NCBI GenBank assembly: GCA_963722585.1
Contig: CAVRNU010000014.1
Coordinates: forward strand, 124,001 to 188,000
Direction: 5' to 3'
Length of the DNA: 64,000 bases
DNA from: KBS-96 sp963722585
GTDB lineage: Bacteria > Acidobacteriota > Terriglobia > Bryobacterales > Bryobacteraceae
Positions within the stretch are counted from its first letter, which is position 1, and the number at the start of each line of letters is the position of its first letter. Both the position numbers and the translations under genes were made by a program. The notes below the pieces were generated by a model. The model ran no database searches. It saw nothing but the letters and a program-made list of their open reading frames with translations, and had not been told where the DNA came from. This document shows, in pieces, positions 9,235-19,100 of this stretch.

Positions 9235-10884
9235 CTACGCTCTGCGACCACAGCGGACGAATACCCGAGAGACGCCACCTTGCCTGTGCTGGCTGTACGA
9301 CGTTCGGGATTGGAACAAGTGCTTATCGATCTGTAGGCTTCTGATCCTTGACTCCAGAGTGGATCGCGGAATCCCGAGCTTCACTGCCGCCCCCGAAGGA
9401 CCGGAAACGAGCCCGCCGGTCTCTTCGAGAGCAGCTTCGATCATTTCCTTCTCCGTGTTCGTCAGCGCTTCGCTCAGCGGGGTCGATGTTTGAAGCGTCT
9501 CGAGAGTTTCACGATGCCCGCTGCTTTCGTCAATTGAAAGTGTCGCTCCGTCGCAAAGAATAACCGCTCTCTCAATCACGTTCTGCAGTTCGCGAATATT
9601 GCCGGGCCAATCATACACCCGCAACAGCTCCAGCGTCGTCCTATCGATGTTCTTGATTTTCTTCCCAGCTGAATTCGCGTACCGCCCGATGAAATATTTG
9701 GCTAAGAGCGGGATATCGTCTTTCCGTTCGCGAAGCGACGGGACCCGGATGGGAAACACGTTCAACCGGTAGAACAAATCCAGCCGAAATGTACCAGCTG
9801 CGACAGCTGCCTTGAGGTCGCGATTTGTGGCAGCAATCACGCGCACGTCGATTGATACAGTGCGGCCGCCGCCAACGCGCTCAAACTCACGTTCTTGCAA
9901 GACACGCAGTAATGCAACTTGCGTATCCGTTGGGATGTCGCCAATTTCGTCTAGGAAAATCGTCCCGCCGTTGGCAAGTTCAAAGCGGCCAAGACGCCGC
10001 TCAGTAGCTCCTGTGAATGCTCCCTTCTCATGACCGAAGAGCTCCGACGCGATCAACGACTGCGGAATGGCCGCGCAATTGACACGAATGAACGGCTTGT
10101 CAGCGCGACGTGAACGCTTGTGAATCGCACGAGCTACAAGCTCCTTGCCTGTCCCGCTCTCGCCAGTAACGAGGACTGTCGAGTCCGTAGGTGCAACTCT
10201 GGCAACGTGACCGAGAGCTTGCGCAAGGGACTCCGATGAGCCAACAATCTCCTCAAATTTCGCCCCGGCTAGAATCTCGTCTTCCACGTACACTCTTTCG
10301 CACTTCAGTTGCTCTTTGAGTGCCGCAATTTGATCATGGGAGCGCGCATTCTCGATAGCAACCGCTATCTGCGCCGCCACCTGTTCAAGAAAAGAGATTT
10401 GCATTTGTTGAAAAGCATTCTCCGCAAAATATGCAACCGTTAGGACACCAAATCCGCGATCCTGGGTAACCAATGGAAAATGACATTGCGCCTTGAAGCC
10501 TGTCAGGCCGGCAATAGAGCGGGATTCCGATTCGGGACCCACAAAAGTGACGGACTGTCCCACCTCAACAACTTGCGATAGCCTTTGTCCTTCCTCTCTG
10601 GAAATGAGCGGTAATTGTTGGCCCCGGCGGTCTGTATGCGGGTACTGAAGCGCGAATTCCCGAAAGGTCTGAGAATCTTTCGAATCCAGCAAGGCAATGT
10701 ACGCGCAATCGCAGTGGAGCGCACGCCCTATAGCGTCAATGAACCCTTCTATGAGCGCGTGAAGTTCAACGTTCCTGCTCGCTTGGGCAGTCAGAGCGGT
10801 TACGAGTTGCAAGTGTTTACGAGAAAGCTCTGGGGACACAAACTCAGCGGTTTTGTCGAAAGCGATTTGTGGTGCGGTGCTCAT
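9235..10884 (-). CDS. GAF-domain sigma-54-dependent transcriptional activator
   Basis: A 549-residue bacterial enhancer-binding protein. Residues about 35-190 form a GAF sensory domain, about 195-210 a linker helix, and about 220-450 the AAA+ motor with Walker A GESGTGKE, the sigma-54 contact loop GAFTGA, Walker B GGTIFLDEIGD and the arginine region. A Fis-type helix-turn-helix follows (about 475-520, KLGIPRSTLESRIRSL). The last 20 residues after DKHLF are unlike the family and may be a frameshifted tail. A strong AGAAGGAGG site precedes the ATG, which overlaps the stop of the chimeric STAS ORF upstream. The ligand is unknown. Confidence 0.92.
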   Translation of the reverse strand: MSTAPQIAFDKTAEFVSPELSRKHLQLVTALTAQASRNVELHALIEGFIDAIGRALHCDCAYIALLDSKDSQTFREFALQYPHTDRRGQQLPLISREEGQRLSQVVEVGQSVTFVGPESESRSIAGLTGFKAQCHFPLVTQDRGFGVLTVAYFAENAFQQMQISFLEQVAAQIAVAIENARSHDQIAALKEQLKCERVYVEDEILAGAKFEEIVGSSESLAQALGHVARVAPTDSTVLVTGESGTGKELVARAIHKRSRRADKPFIRVNCAAIPQSLIASELFGHEKGAFTGATERRLGRFELANGGTIFLDEIGDIPTDTQVALLRVLQEREFERVGGGRTVSIDVRVIAATNRDLKAAVAAGTFRLDLFYRLNVFPIRVPSLRERKDDIPLLAKYFIGRYANSAGKKIKNIDRTTLELLRVYDWPGNIRELQNVIERAVILCDGATLSIDESSGHRETLETLQTSTPLSEALTNTEKEMIEAALEETGGLVSGPSGAAVKLGIPRSTLESRIRSLQIDKHLFQSRTSYSQHRQGGVSRVFVRCGRRA

Positions 10885-11381
10885 TGTCCCTCCTTCTGCG
10901 AAGTGATACGTCGGCGGCGCGTCAGCCGTGCTTCGTACAAAGTACGGCCCAGCCCGTCACGACTCCCATCAAACATCTTCAATACCTTTTTTCCATCTAG
11001 GCCTAGCTCCGACGGGCGCGACTTCGTTTCTGCCCTCTCTCGCGTTACCCATTCACGGATATAGGGCGGACAATTTCTGAGTTCAGTCCCGTTGGTTTCG
11101 CTGAGAGCAAGCAGTTTCACCGCTTCTCGGTCCACGATAGCGACGTTCTTGAGGTCGATCGCCACTGCACTCGCTTCGTGCTCGACGGTCTGGCGCATTG
11201 CGGGATCGCACAACTGTTGTTGCGCCGAGCTGGCCTCGTGAATCGCTCTTGCAATCACTTCCTTACCGGTGCCCGTCTCGCCCTGGGTCAGGACGGCTGA
11301 GTCCACGGGCGCGATTATGTCGATGTTGTCGAGCAGAGCGCGAAAGTTCGCGCTGGATCCGATCAAATCTAAAACAGCCAT
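10881..11381 (-). CDS. Chimeric ORF: sigma-54 activator Walker-A fragment fused to STAS-like domain
   Basis: The ATG at 11381 has a GAGGAG site eight bases upstream and gives 166 residues; the longer frame adds eight. Residues 1-47 copy the start of an AAA+ sigma-54 activator (LIGSSANFRALL, then Walker A QGETGTGKEVIARAIHEAS) and stop there: no GAFTGA, Walker B or DNA-binding domain. Residues about 55-120 resemble the C-terminal half of small STAS-type proteins of Acidobacteriota (VAIDLKNVAIVDREAVKLLA, then NCPPYIREW). The fusion is in frame and overlaps the complete activator gene downstream by ATGA. It may be a remnant kept for coupling or a working regulatory peptide. Confidence 0.6.
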   Translation of the reverse strand: MAVLDLIGSSANFRALLDNIDIIAPVDSAVLTQGETGTGKEVIARAIHEASSAQQQLCDPAMRQTVEHEASAVAIDLKNVAIVDREAVKLLALSETNGTELRNCPPYIREWVTRERAETKSRPSELGLDGKKVLKMFDGSRDGLGRTLYEARLTRRRRITSQKEGQ

Positions 11382-11596
11382 CGTTATTCTCCTCGCTTTG
11401 ACCAAAGGGAAAGGACTGCTGATCTCTCCCGAGTGTTGCTCAATGGCGCCTAACCAACGCTCAGCAGGTGGCCGACGGCCCCCGTTTGTGCCAGATCGCT
11501 TTCTTCATGCCCCTGATTCTGGCGCTTCTTCCGCCTGGAATCGACCTTCTTATGAACTCGATCTGGTCCTTCGATGGTAGATGCCAGCTCTACTCT

Positions 11597-12076
11597 TTAG
11601 AGGGATGGTCTCCTACTCCTAGTCCGATCGCGATAGAGGCGCCTTCTCCCGAACAGGCGAGCGTCAATCGACCATGCCCCAGGGCCAAGCATCGCCACAC
11701 TGGCGGATAGCACAGCCAGGAATAAGTAAATCCATTTGCCGTCTCGCCCGGAAGAGTGGAGTGATACGGCGATCCAGAGCTCGTCTAGGGCTACCAAGGC
11801 CCCCATGATCGGCGTCCACAAACCAGCGAGGAGGAAGATGCCCGCTGCAGCCGTTATCAGGTTTTGCGCCACGGTTATCGGCGCCGGAATTTCCACCAAA
11901 AGACTCGTGGCCCCAAAATAGATCAGCGCGATCCCGATGCCAAGGCGCAGCGTCAGCAGGCCAAAGCCGGGCCGACCATCAGGAAACGTTGAAAATAGTC
12001 TTTGCAGAGCGCATCCCAATTCAATGGTATGGAATTCGCACCGGCGCTCGACACCCTCTAAAGGCGTCTTCGGCAT
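11597..12076 (-). CDS. DoxX-like membrane protein
   Basis: A protein of up to 159 residues with about four hydrophobic helices (LTLRLGIGIALIYFG, ITAAAGIFLLAGLW, ALVALDELWIAVSL, IYLFLAVLSASVAML), matching the DoxX family of small inner membrane proteins. The family normally starts near LQRLFSTFPDG (residue 25), where no ATG or GTG is present, so the start is uncertain; 12076 is the only ATG. It follows the NarL-type regulator gene by 25 bases on the same strand. Function is unknown. Confidence 0.65.
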   Translation of the reverse strand: MPKTPLEGVERRCEFHTIELGCALQRLFSTFPDGRPGFGLLTLRLGIGIALIYFGATSLLVEIPAPITVAQNLITAAAGIFLLAGLWTPIMGALVALDELWIAVSLHSSGRDGKWIYLFLAVLSASVAMLGPGAWSIDARLFGRRRLYRDRTRSRRPSL

Positions 12077-12101
12077 CCTTCTTTCGAAGGATATCGTCCG
12101 A

Positions 12102-12716
12102 CTACAAATCGATGATTCCGCGCTTCAATGCTATCGTGACGGCGTGGGTCCGGTCGTTAGCTCCAAGTTTGCCGAGAATGTTCTTGACATGGCTTTTCAC
12201 GGTTACCTCCGTCAGCGATAGCTGCGCACCGATCTCCTTGTTTGCATTGCCCGCTGCGATTAGACGAAGGACGTCGATCTCTCGTGGGGTCAGCGCACAG
12301 TCAGTCGCGTGTTCGGCAATTTCGGCCGCAACTTCAGAGGACAGGCGCTTTTGTCCGGCATGGACGGCTCGAATCGTTCCCAGTAATTCTTTCCGCAACA
12401 TGCCCTTCAGTAGGTAGGCCCGCGCTCCGGCTTTGAGGGCGCGAAAAACCTGGGCATCTCCAGGATGGGTCGTCAGCACGATAATCCGTGCTTCGGGGAA
12501 CTCCCCGCGAATCGCTCCGATGGCATCGATACCGTTCATCTCCGGCATCTGCAAGTCCATCAACGTAATGTCGGGACGATATATTCGAAACAAGTCGAGC
12601 GCCTCACGCCCGTTGGAAGCTTCCCCAATCAACTCCATATCATCTTCGCTCCCGATCAGCGCAGCGACGCCCTCACGAAGGAGAGGATGATCGTCTACTG
12701 CCAAAACTCGAATCAC
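12102..12716 (-). CDS. NarL/FixJ-family response regulator
   Basis: A 204-residue two-component regulator starting at GTG 12716, three bases after the stop of the sensor kinase gene. The receiver domain has the acidic pair D8-D9, phosphoacceptor D54 in TLMDLQMP, the conserved threonine pair in VLTTHPGD and the lysine in YLLKGM. The C-terminal LuxR helix-turn-helix (about 138-200) reads LTPREIDVLRLIAAGNANKEIG then VKSHVKNILGKLGAN. It should dimerise on phosphorylation by the adjacent kinase and control nearby genes. The kinase is frameshifted, which may leave this regulator unphosphorylated. Confidence 0.93.
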   Translation of the reverse strand: MIRVLAVDDHPLLREGVAALIGSEDDMELIGEASNGREALDLFRIYRPDITLMDLQMPEMNGIDAIGAIRGEFPEARIIVLTTHPGDAQVFRALKAGARAYLLKGMLRKELLGTIRAVHAGQKRLSSEVAAEIAEHATDCALTPREIDVLRLIAAGNANKEIGAQLSLTEVTVKSHVKNILGKLGANDRTHAVTIALKRGIIDL

Positions 12717-12719
12717 GCC

Positions 12720-15416
12720 TCATCCCACTTTCTTCCCGAATAGCCGGAAACGAGATCGGCGTGGCGACGTGCCATAAGCGATCGAACCTGCGAGGCTCAA
12801 TTCGATCTCCGTACCCGTGCCGGAGCGGCTCCAAATGCTCAATTCTGCGCCGACTTGTCGGGCGCGTTCGCGTATTCCGGGCAGGCCGTAATGTCCTGGG
12901 CGACCCTGTTCCAAAATATCGGCTGGGATCCCCTTGCCATCATCCCGAATTCGCAGCCGGAACACCCGTTCTCCGTAGCTGATTTCAACTTCAATATGGC
13001 GGGCACGGGCGTGTTTGAAGGCATTGCGCAACGCCTCACGCGAGATGCGGTAAAGCTCGTCTCTTACGATCGGGTGCAGGTCCTTTGGCGCACCTTCAAC
13101 CACCAAATCGAAGGCCGCGGCGTCCACGGCAGACAGTTCGTTCCCCACCGCGTTCACCGCCTCTGAAAAGTCATTCGTAGTTGTTGCAGACGACCGCAAG
13201 TCATAAACTGCGCTTCTACCCTCGGCAATCGCCTGGTCGGCGCGTTCGAGGGTTTTTTCAAGTTGTTCCTTCGCCTTTCCCTCCGGCAGTAGCTTGTTAA
13301 CCACCTGGAAACGGAGCATCAACCCGTGAAAGCTCTGCAAGAGTGTGTCGTGCAAATCGCGGGCGAGACGGATCCGCTCGCCTACGCGTTCCTCCAGGCG
13401 AACGCTGAGTTCCCGCGCGACCTGATGGATCCGAAACCGGTATAGTCCCCAGAGCATCGACAAAACAACTGCGCCGATCGATATGCGGAACCAAATGGTC
13501 TGGTAATACGCCGGCGCAATCGAAAAATCCAAAGAGGTGCCGGCATCGTTCCACACCCCGCTGTTATTGGAGGCGATCACACGGAAGCGGTAGTGTCGCG
13601 GCTCAAGATCGTTATAGAACGCTTGCCGGCGAGTGTCCGCGTCCGTCCAGTCACGATCGTGCCCTTCCAGCTTGTACCTAAACCGTACCTTCTCCGGTGC
13701 GACGAAGCTGAGCGCTGTATAATCGATCGCCAGATCTCGCACCAGCGATGGCAGCCGTGGATTCGATCGTGCATCGCCCGATAAGTTTTCCCAGTACTCT
13801 TTGCGGTCGGCGGTGATCTTCTCGATATGCATCGGCGGCGGAAGCTTGTTGAAGGTAAGGTGACGTGGATCGACGACGCTGATGCCGTCGGGAGCGATGA
13901 ACCACAGTTTCCCATCTGGCGACTCGGAGACACGCGGCGTATAATCGCCAACGACAGCGAGAGTCCTTAGCCCGTCGGAACTATCGAAAACTGTGGCGCG
14001 GACCGTGCGGGCGGTCTTGTCCGCAGCAATAGCCCACGCGTCCAATTCTGAGCGCGCGACACGCACCAAGCCGCATGGCATCATCAGCCAGACCGATTGG
14101 GCCGCGTCTTCTATCGTCCACTGGACCGCATCGCAGGGCAATCCGTTCTTGCCCGTCAGCGTGGCGATACGGCCATTTTTCAACCGACTCAGGCCACCCT
14201 CGGTGGCAATCCAAAGGGCGCCTCCGCCGTCGAACCTAAGGTCGTTGACACGGCCCTCACCCAGCCCGTCGGCCCCTGAATAGGATGAGTGGACCTGGCC
14301 GTCACGAAACCACGCAACTCCACCCCGAGAAAATCCGAGCCATAGCCCCCCCTGCAACGGATCCGGGGCCAGAACGACCGCAGGATCCTTGTGTCTGAAT
14401 GCGGCCCAGGGAATCCGTTGCAACTCATTACGTGGCGACAAGCGGAAGAGACCGAGGTCGCGGTTGGCGATCCACAGATTCCCCGAGGTGTCCTCGGTGA
14501 GGGAGCCCACGAACCCGCCGGGAACCGCAGCAGGAATAAACCGGTCATGCTTCATGTAGCCGATCCCAGTCAGTGTGGAAACCCAGATTCGCCCCCGAGA
14601 GTCCTGAAAAAGTGACCCCACTCCCTCTTCCGGCAGTCCGCTGCCGGCAATCTCTCGCACGCCCGCCCTGGCGCGGTGTCGGCCGTACACCGTAACCTGG
14701 GCATGATTCAGGCGGTTTAACCCGTTAAGGGTAGCGAACCAAATGCTTCCATCCCTTGTGGCTATAAGACCTGCCCAGGGAATTTCCGACAAACCTTGAT
14801 TCCTGGAATACGTGACCACGGGAAGCTCGCGAAAGCGGTCAAGCCCGTTGATGGTACCGACCCAAATATTGCCCTCGAGATCCTCAAACAAATCGTAAAT
14901 GTCATCGCCTGACAGGCCGTCCGATTGTGAAAACACATCGGTCCGTCCCTGGTGTATATGTACAATGCCCCGGCCCGCAGGTCCCACCCAGAGACCGCCG
15001 TCGCGATCGCGAAGCATTCTTAGGACGCGGAACCCCTGCCTTGCAGCGGGGAACGAATATACTACCTGCGCCTTCTCCCCAGCCGGCCGCATGACCGCGC
15101 CTGTTGTAGCGATTAAGAGAGCGCCATCCTCGCCGTCCGTCATGCCCTGCATTCTTCCGTTTGGCAGGCCTGGCACCGAATAGAATTCCGGCGGTCCGGG
15201 TCTCCATCGCCACACCCCCATCTCCAATCCGGCCCAGAGATTCCCCTTGCCGTCCTCATGCAAGCCGAAGACGCCGTGGCCAACACCGCCCATTTCCGGG
15301 TAGCACCGGACGCTGCCATTCCGAATTTCGCAGAGTTTTCCATCGGGAGGCCCATTCGTACCGACCCATATCGAGCCCTCATGATCTTCAACGAGAGCGA
15401 CGGATCTGCAATCCAC
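12720..15416 (-). CDS. Propeller-domain sensor histidine kinase, main part (frameshifted gene)
   Basis: This 898-codon frame carries most of a Reg_prop hybrid-type sensor kinase: repeated propeller blades (G-x-I-W-x-G-T/S patterns such as GSIWVGT, GNIWVGT, GSIWFAT, GRIWVST), a Y_Y_Y domain (about 585-650, FRYKLEGHDRDWTD), one membrane helix (about 655-675), a HisKA_3 phosphoacceptor region (RIRLARDLHDTLLQSFHG) and a HATPase_c domain (LRIRDDGKGIPAD, then GLPGIRERAR). The nominal GTG start falls mid-propeller, so this is not the true N-terminus: the signal peptide and first blades lie in the overlapping frame upstream. It should phosphorylate the NarL regulator downstream. Confidence 0.85.
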   Translation of the reverse strand: MDCRSVALVEDHEGSIWVGTNGPPDGKLCEIRNGSVRCYPEMGGVGHGVFGLHEDGKGNLWAGLEMGVWRWRPGPPEFYSVPGLPNGRMQGMTDGEDGALLIATTGAVMRPAGEKAQVVYSFPAARQGFRVLRMLRDRDGGLWVGPAGRGIVHIHQGRTDVFSQSDGLSGDDIYDLFEDLEGNIWVGTINGLDRFRELPVVTYSRNQGLSEIPWAGLIATRDGSIWFATLNGLNRLNHAQVTVYGRHRARAGVREIAGSGLPEEGVGSLFQDSRGRIWVSTLTGIGYMKHDRFIPAAVPGGFVGSLTEDTSGNLWIANRDLGLFRLSPRNELQRIPWAAFRHKDPAVVLAPDPLQGGLWLGFSRGGVAWFRDGQVHSSYSGADGLGEGRVNDLRFDGGGALWIATEGGLSRLKNGRIATLTGKNGLPCDAVQWTIEDAAQSVWLMMPCGLVRVARSELDAWAIAADKTARTVRATVFDSSDGLRTLAVVGDYTPRVSESPDGKLWFIAPDGISVVDPRHLTFNKLPPPMHIEKITADRKEYWENLSGDARSNPRLPSLVRDLAIDYTALSFVAPEKVRFRYKLEGHDRDWTDADTRRQAFYNDLEPRHYRFRVIASNNSGVWNDAGTSLDFSIAPAYYQTIWFRISIGAVVLSMLWGLYRFRIHQVARELSVRLEERVGERIRLARDLHDTLLQSFHGLMLRFQVVNKLLPEGKAKEQLEKTLERADQAIAEGRSAVYDLRSSATTTNDFSEAVNAVGNELSAVDAAAFDLVVEGAPKDLHPIVRDELYRISREALRNAFKHARARHIEVEISYGERVFRLRIRDDGKGIPADILEQGRPGHYGLPGIRERARQVGAELSIWSRSGTGTEIELSLAGSIAYGTSPRRSRFRLFGKKVG

Positions 15417-15825
15417 CGAGCTCCGCGTACTGAATGAGCTTGCCGTTCTTCCAGCTTGCTAGCCCATTGAACGTGCCGATCCAAAGAGTCCCGTCGCGCG
15501 CCGCGACCAGTCTCGAGATGACGCTGGAGGGGAGATGCTGATTCGTCGGCGGCTGCCAAGGGACGTTCCGGACGCCATCGAACCGAGACAAACCGAATGC
15601 TGTCCCCAGCCAGAGGTACCCGTCGGGCGTCTGGGCGATTGAGAGAATGGAGCCCTTGACAAAGCCGTCGCGGATCTTCCAGGCCGTATGCGCATACTGG
15701 CTGACGTCTAGCGCCGGATTCAGCGCAAACGCACAAGTTCTCGCTATCAGCATGGCGGCCAGCATCGCGCCCGCCAATTTGCCGTTAACTGTATGCAAAA
15801 TCGCGTCCGGCGCAGGCCTAACCAA
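15388..15825 (-). pseudogene. N-terminal part of the propeller sensor kinase, separated by a frameshift
   Basis: A 145-codon frame with a signal peptide (LAGAMLAAMLIARTCAFA) and the opening blades of a Reg_prop kinase: YAHTAWKIRDGFVKGSI, TPDGYLWLGTAFGLSRFDG, RDGTLWIGTFNGLASW. It reads into KLIQYAELGG and then loses homology and stops at 15388. One base removed near 15416-15420 joins it to the 898-codon frame as ...YAEL-VDCRSVALVEDHEG, the expected continuation. The whole gene would encode about 1034 residues. Either the gene is inactivated or the assembly has a one-base error here. Confidence 0.82.
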
Positions 15826-16175
15826 ACAGCCGGCCCTCTGATAGGCTCATCGTATCCCACTCGGAAGGATCTGATTCAATCCGGCAGGCATCGGCCCTCG
15901 CCTTTCCAGCGCATTACGTACACAGTTCTTTGCGCCCAATCCCACAAGCGCCTCACTGAAGGGCAACATCACGGACTCGTTGCGCTCCAAACGATGGATT
16001 TAAACCGATGGGCTGATTTTCACCCGCATATATTTGGCGCTCGAACGCATGGTTAGGGCAAAGGTTCATGTGCCCGGCATTTTGCGAGCGTAAAGTTCCT
16101 TGTTCTTAAATCAATAACGATCCGGATGACGAGGCGGCCATGAAAGTGTTAAGCCGCGACCGAACGCGATGTAAT
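15826..16175. other. Intergenic interval between sensor kinase and Oar-like receptor
   Basis: About 350 bases between two minus-strand genes. It holds the upstream region of the sensor kinase and the downstream region of the receptor gene. I see no conserved ORF, no strong hairpin and no RNA gene. Reading frames across it have no recognisable protein sequence. Confidence 0.5.
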
Positions 16176-19100
16176 CTACCAGATTAACTTCAGTGCGAAC
16201 TGTATCTGGCGTGATGTGGTCGTCGTGGAGGTGAGGACGCCCGCCGAAGAAATCGGGGCTCCGTTCGCCCCAAACAAGCTGGTATTGTTGGTCGGGACCA
16301 CCGGCGACGCAAAATTAGTGTGATTCAGGACGTTGAAGAACTCTGCTCGGAATTGCGCATGCAATTTCTCTAAGTTGCCTATGTTGCGAAATAGCGATGT
16401 ATCCAGGTTGAGAATGCCTGGACCGATAAGAATATTGCGCCCCGCATCCCCAAACCGCGTGCTCGGATTGGGAAAAGCAAAACATTGCGTTTTGATGTAG
16501 TCAAGTGGATTTCCTGCATTGACAAGAGAGCCGCTGCATCCCGGTCCGGTTAGCACATCCGGCCGGTCGAACTGATCCCCCTTCATTCCTAATGGGTCTC
16601 CGGTGATTATAGGTGTGAACGGTTCGCCGGAAGCAACGTGCAGAATCCCACCCCATTGCCAACTGTTTAATGTCCATTGCAGTGCTCGTGGCCTCGCTTT
16701 GAGACTCGGAATTCTCCAGATGTAGTTGACGGTGAGGTTTTGACGTATGTCGAAGTCGGCCAGTCCACGCCCATTCTTTTCATCGAACCAAAGCCGAGGG
16801 GAGCTGTTCACGTAATTATCGATGAACGCCGATTCCGATCCTGAGTCAATAATCTTGCCCCACGTGTAGGAGACCCCGGCTTGCAGCCCTTTGCTCAGCC
16901 GGCGAGTTACCTGTACCTCAAGGGCATGGAAAATGGAATCGGAATTCCACAGAGTGCCGGAAATCTGGCCCACGTTCGGGTTCAGAGTAGTTCCATTCAC
17001 CGGCCATACGTAGCCCTGCGGCGTCACCGTTGGAAGCACCATGTCGAAATTGTTCGTGAAGTAGGGAAGATGAACACCGCGCGATCCCGTGTAGCCCGCC
17101 TCCAGCACAGTATCCGGAGCAATGTTCTGCTGAATGTTGAAGTTCCACTCCATGTCATAGCTGCGTGGAGGATTCGGCTGAATATACGCGTAACGAAGTG
17201 TAGGCGTAGTCAATAGCGAAAATGCTCCGTTCGGAAACGACCCCTGCGGCAGCGCCGTGTCATCGCCCAGCTCAAAAAACGGAGCCGACAACAGCATCGC
17301 AGCCCCGAACAGATATGGGAGAGGTAAGTTATCGAATACTCCAAATCCACTGCGGATGGATGTCCTGCCTTTACCTAACGGATCCCACGCAAAGCCCACC
17401 CTCGGTTCAAAGTCGAGCTTAGTCGGATTCGAGAAGAAAGGATCCCCTAAGTGTGGGGTCGTTGATGTCAGCGATGGCAGATTCGAGAGTTTCCCTTGTG
17501 CTTCGCTCGGGACCGTCGCTGCCTCATAGCGCAGGCCCAGATTGACAGTCAAATTGGGCATCGCTCTCCAGTCATCGATGAAGTATCCCGCATAAATAGA
17601 CTGCCGGACGGAGCGTGGCGTGATTCCACTTCCGATTGGCGCATTAAACGACGTTGGCTGGTCCTGCAGGAAGGCGGAAAGTGATCCAAACACAAACTGG
17701 CCCAGCGGGCTCGTTTTGCCGAGTTGGTTGTCCCGAATGTTTTCGAAAGCAAAACCAAACTTTAGGGAATGAGTTCCTAACGTCGCGAACGCATCATCGT
17801 AGAATTGATATGAGCTGTAATGATAATCGAACTCCCCGACCGCGCCAAATCCGCCAGGAAACGTCGAGAGCTGCGAGTTCGTTATAACTCCCACGGGTTG
17901 GCCAGGCAAAAAGCCGAGCGACGTGTCTGTCGCTACAGGGTCAATCGCCTTTAAACTCTTTGCTGCTTCCGAGACTACACGGCTGAAGCCCAATCGTGCA
18001 GTGTTCGCGATTTGGGCACCGAATAAGTGCGTTCCCTCGAGAACTGCTGCTTGACGGCGCGACAAGGTCCCGATGATGTTGTTATCGAAAGAATCCGCTC
18101 CCTCCGTTTTTCCATTGTCGAACATGTAGGTTCCAGACAGGCTATCGCTCTTCCCACTCGCGAAGTCCGCGCGCGACGTAAAGAAGTCCTCGTTGGTATT
18201 CTGCGGAGTAGGAATGATGTATTCGCCTGTATCGCCCTTGACCGGACCGTTCGGAAGGGGATAGAGCGCCAGGTACGGCTCCACTCTTGGATCCACACTC
18301 ACAGTACCTGCGGTTAGATGTCCGGTGCGCGCCGCGGCAGAAGGCACAATGTCCACCGTGGTTGTTGAAAGCAACTGACGAATTCCTTCGTAATCGCCAA
18401 AAACAAACAACTTGCTTTTGATAATCGGCCCTCCGGCATCGGCTCCGAACTGATTGCGCCGGAAAGGCGGCGGAGATTGAGTTGTGTCGAAGAAGTTGCG
18501 GGCGTCGAGTGCACTGTTGCGGAAAAACTCATAAACAGAACCGTGTAGTTCATTTGTGCCAGAGCGCATAATAGAATTGATTACTCCTCCCGACGTCTTG
18601 CCATAGCTGGCTGGCGCGCTATTTGTTACGACTGAGAATTCCTGAACCGCCTCCACGCCGAGCAAGACGCCGAGGACGCTGCCGGGCCCTGCGTTGGAAT
18701 AGTCGTTTATGCTGATGCCATCGAGCCGGTAGTTGTTCCCTTGTGGCCGTGTCCCGCCGATGCTTAACTGCATCCCGAGACCGCGGTTTGCCCGTTGATT
18801 ACTCAGACCGAGCGGGAGTTGATACACGCTGCCAACCCCCGGTTGCAGCTGTGCCAGAGTCGTCCAGTCGCGCCCGTTCAGAGGCAATTCGCGAACCGTT
18901 GTGGAATTCTCGGTTGCCTCCAAAGTCGAACTCGCCAATTGGATCGCAGGCGATGCGCCTGAAACTTCGATTTTCGTCTTAACCTCGCCTGGGTTTAGCT
19001 TGAAGTCGATTACCTCCTCGGAGCCCACCTTCACAACAACACCCGATCTCACAACGGTTTCAAATCCGTTCTTCGACGCACTGATTTCATACGTACCAGG

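Noticed and set aside
11460..11500. TGGCAC on the minus strand upstream of the chimeric STAS ORF as a sigma-54 promoter
   Set aside because: The -12 TTGC partner at the right spacing is absent.
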